Assembly (NCBI GenBank): GCA_009684525.1
Contig: WKKR01000004.1
Coordinates: 1 to 64,000 of the forward strand
Reading direction: 5' to 3'
Length of the DNA: 64,000 nt
From: Geobacter sp.
Lineage (GTDB): Bacteria; Desulfobacterota; Desulfuromonadia; Geobacterales; DSM-12255
The notes beneath the pieces are model-generated. The model ran no database searches. It was not told where the DNA came from and saw only the letters and a program-made list of their open reading frames with translations. The position numbers and the translations under genes were made by a program. This document shows, in pieces, positions 63,095 through 64,000 of the stretch. Position 1 is the stretch's first letter; each line of letters begins with the position of its first letter.

Positions 63095-63943
63095 CTAGGC
63101 CTCGCTACCGTTTTCCCTGAGTCGATCGACCCGGAGCCTGATGACGCGACGCTCGTCGGCGGCCAGGACGGTGATCAGCAGACGATCCGCTGTTACCACC
63201 TCTCCGATGACCGGGATACTGCCGGTCAGGTGAGCCACATAGCCCCCCACCGTATCGAATTTCTCCCGCTCGACCGTTATGCCGAAGTGCTCTTCCAGGT
63301 CTTCGATGGGGAGACGTCCGTCGACGATGACCGAACCGCCGGGCTCTTCAACGAGTCGCTCCTCCTCGGCATCGTACTCGTCCTGGATATCGCCAACGAT
63401 CTGCTCCAGGAGATCCTCGATGGTTACCAGCCCCGAGGTGCCGCCATATTCATCGATGACGATGGCCAGGTGCACCTTCTTCTTGCGGAATTCCTGCAGC
63501 AGCTCCTCCAGGTTCTTGGTTTCGGGGATGAAGAAGGGCGGCCGCATGATGGTCTTGAGCGATATGGACTCCTCGTCCATCCCCCAGTACTTCAGCAGGT
63601 CCTTGGCGTAAAGGATGCCGACGATGTTGTCCATGGTCCCTTCAAAGACCGGTATCCGCGAGTGACCGCAGGCAATGATGGTATCGAGGGCCTCGCGAAC
63701 CGGCGAATCGAGGCCTATACACCCCATGTCGGTGCGGGGGACCATGATCTCACGCACCACGGTGTCGCCCAAGGCAAAGATGGAGCGGATCATCGCATTC
63801 TCTTCTTCGTTGATGATCCCTTCTTCTTCGCCGGCATCCATCAATTCATGGATCTCTTCCTCGGTCACCTTGCGCCGACCGGAGAGAAACCGGTTCAGTT
63901 GATCCCACATGCCGGATTTCCGTTTACTACCACCCTCGTCCAA
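63095..63943 (-). CDS. corC: CorC/YbeX-type CBS-domain protein
   Basis: The 282-residue cytosolic protein has a short N-terminal helical part, two CBS domains (about 65-190; IMVPRTDMGCI, HSRIPVFEGTMDNIVGIL, IDEYGGTSGLVTIEDLLEQIVG) and the C-terminal CorC_HlyC domain (VDGRLPIEDLEEHFGI, DTVGGYVAHLTGSIP). It lacks the membrane domain found in full-length hemolysin-C homologues. The family is linked to magnesium/cobalt homeostasis. The start is TTG 63943 with GGAGG 10 bases upstream. It directly precedes lnt. Confidence 0.93.
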   Translation of the reverse strand: MDEGGSKRKSGMWDQLNRFLSGRRKVTEEEIHELMDAGEEEGIINEEENAMIRSIFALGDTVVREIMVPRTDMGCIGLDSPVREALDTIIACGHSRIPVFEGTMDNIVGILYAKDLLKYWGMDEESISLKTIMRPPFFIPETKNLEELLQEFRKKKVHLAIVIDEYGGTSGLVTIEDLLEQIVGDIQDEYDAEEERLVEEPGGSVIVDGRLPIEDLEEHFGITVEREKFDTVGGYVAHLTGSIPVIGEVVTADRLLITVLAADERRVIRLRVDRLRENGSEA

Positions 63944-63967
63944 TGAACGACAACCTCCGATCAGGTA

Positions 63968-64000
63968 CTACTCTCCGGCCACTGCCGGGCTTTTTCGCCA
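63968..64000 (-). CDS. possible 3' end of an upstream gene
   Basis: The last 33 bases read WRKSPAVAGE and TAG on the minus strand, just before the corC ribosome site. A ybeY-type gene is often found here, but too little is visible to identify it, and it may be non-coding. Confidence 0.25.
   Translation of the reverse strand, partial: WRKSPAVAGE

Overview
The window looks like a chromosomal segment of a Geobacteraceae-type deltaproteobacterium (Geobacter or a close relative). This is an inference from content: a giant c-type cytochrome mixing CXXCH and CX4CH haem sites, many two-component proteins, an HDOD signalling operon, sigma-54 promoters and a GlnK/AmtB operon whose leader looks ANTAR-controlled. 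No rRNA, tRNA, CRISPR array, transposase or phage gene was seen.

Layout. 1-3.2 kb: two chemoreceptor genes (minus strand) sharing a 146-bp identical segment. 3.4-8.4 kb: agmatine-to-putrescine genes (aguA-aguB), a small membrane protein, glycogen synthase and an aldo/keto reductase fused to a ferredoxin. 8.5-15.2 kb: signalling block with a Cache-type hybrid kinase and an operon encoding a 111-residue protein, an HDOD protein, a multi-step hybrid kinase and a single-domain response regulator. 15.5-16.2 kb: a 62-residue cysteine-rich protein with a structured leader. 16.2-31.8 kb: the most striking locus. A tandem-Cache histidine kinase and an NtrC-type sigma-54 activator are divergent from a secreted cytochrome with 33 possible haem sites, a 2300-residue secreted beta-propeller/fibronectin-III protein and a 19-residue peptide ORF, closed by a strong terminator. 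A sigma-54 promoter and a palindrome lie in the divergent intergenic region.

31.8-45.1 kb: efflux. A MarR regulator overlaps a TolC-EmrA-EmrB operon, then comes a MEDS/PAS kinase (minus strand), then a TolC-RND operon with a small lipoprotein. 45.1-50.3 kb: inositol-phosphatase-family enzyme, an NtrB-like kinase with its own sigma-54 promoter, and a porin-glnK-amtB operon. The operon's leader carries a near-consensus sigma-54 promoter, two hairpins with hexaloops having A at position 1 and G at position 4 (the ANTAR signature), and an overlapping intrinsic terminator. 50.3-55.1 kb: response regulator with a degenerate GGDEF domain, cytidylate-kinase-like protein, and a divergent response regulator/kinase pair. 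55.1-64 kb: RCC1-repeat lipoprotein, short DUF4139-type protein, FKBP isomerase, DUF1015 protein, an imperfect palindromic repeat, NlpC/P60 lipoprotein, RF2 with its programmed frameshift, Lnt and CorC.

How the genes may work together (inference): the 16-32 kb locus reads as an environmentally sensed, sigma-54-switched surface electron-transfer or adhesion unit. The 46-50 kb locus reads as a nitrogen-responsive unit controlled first at initiation and then by transcription antitermination.
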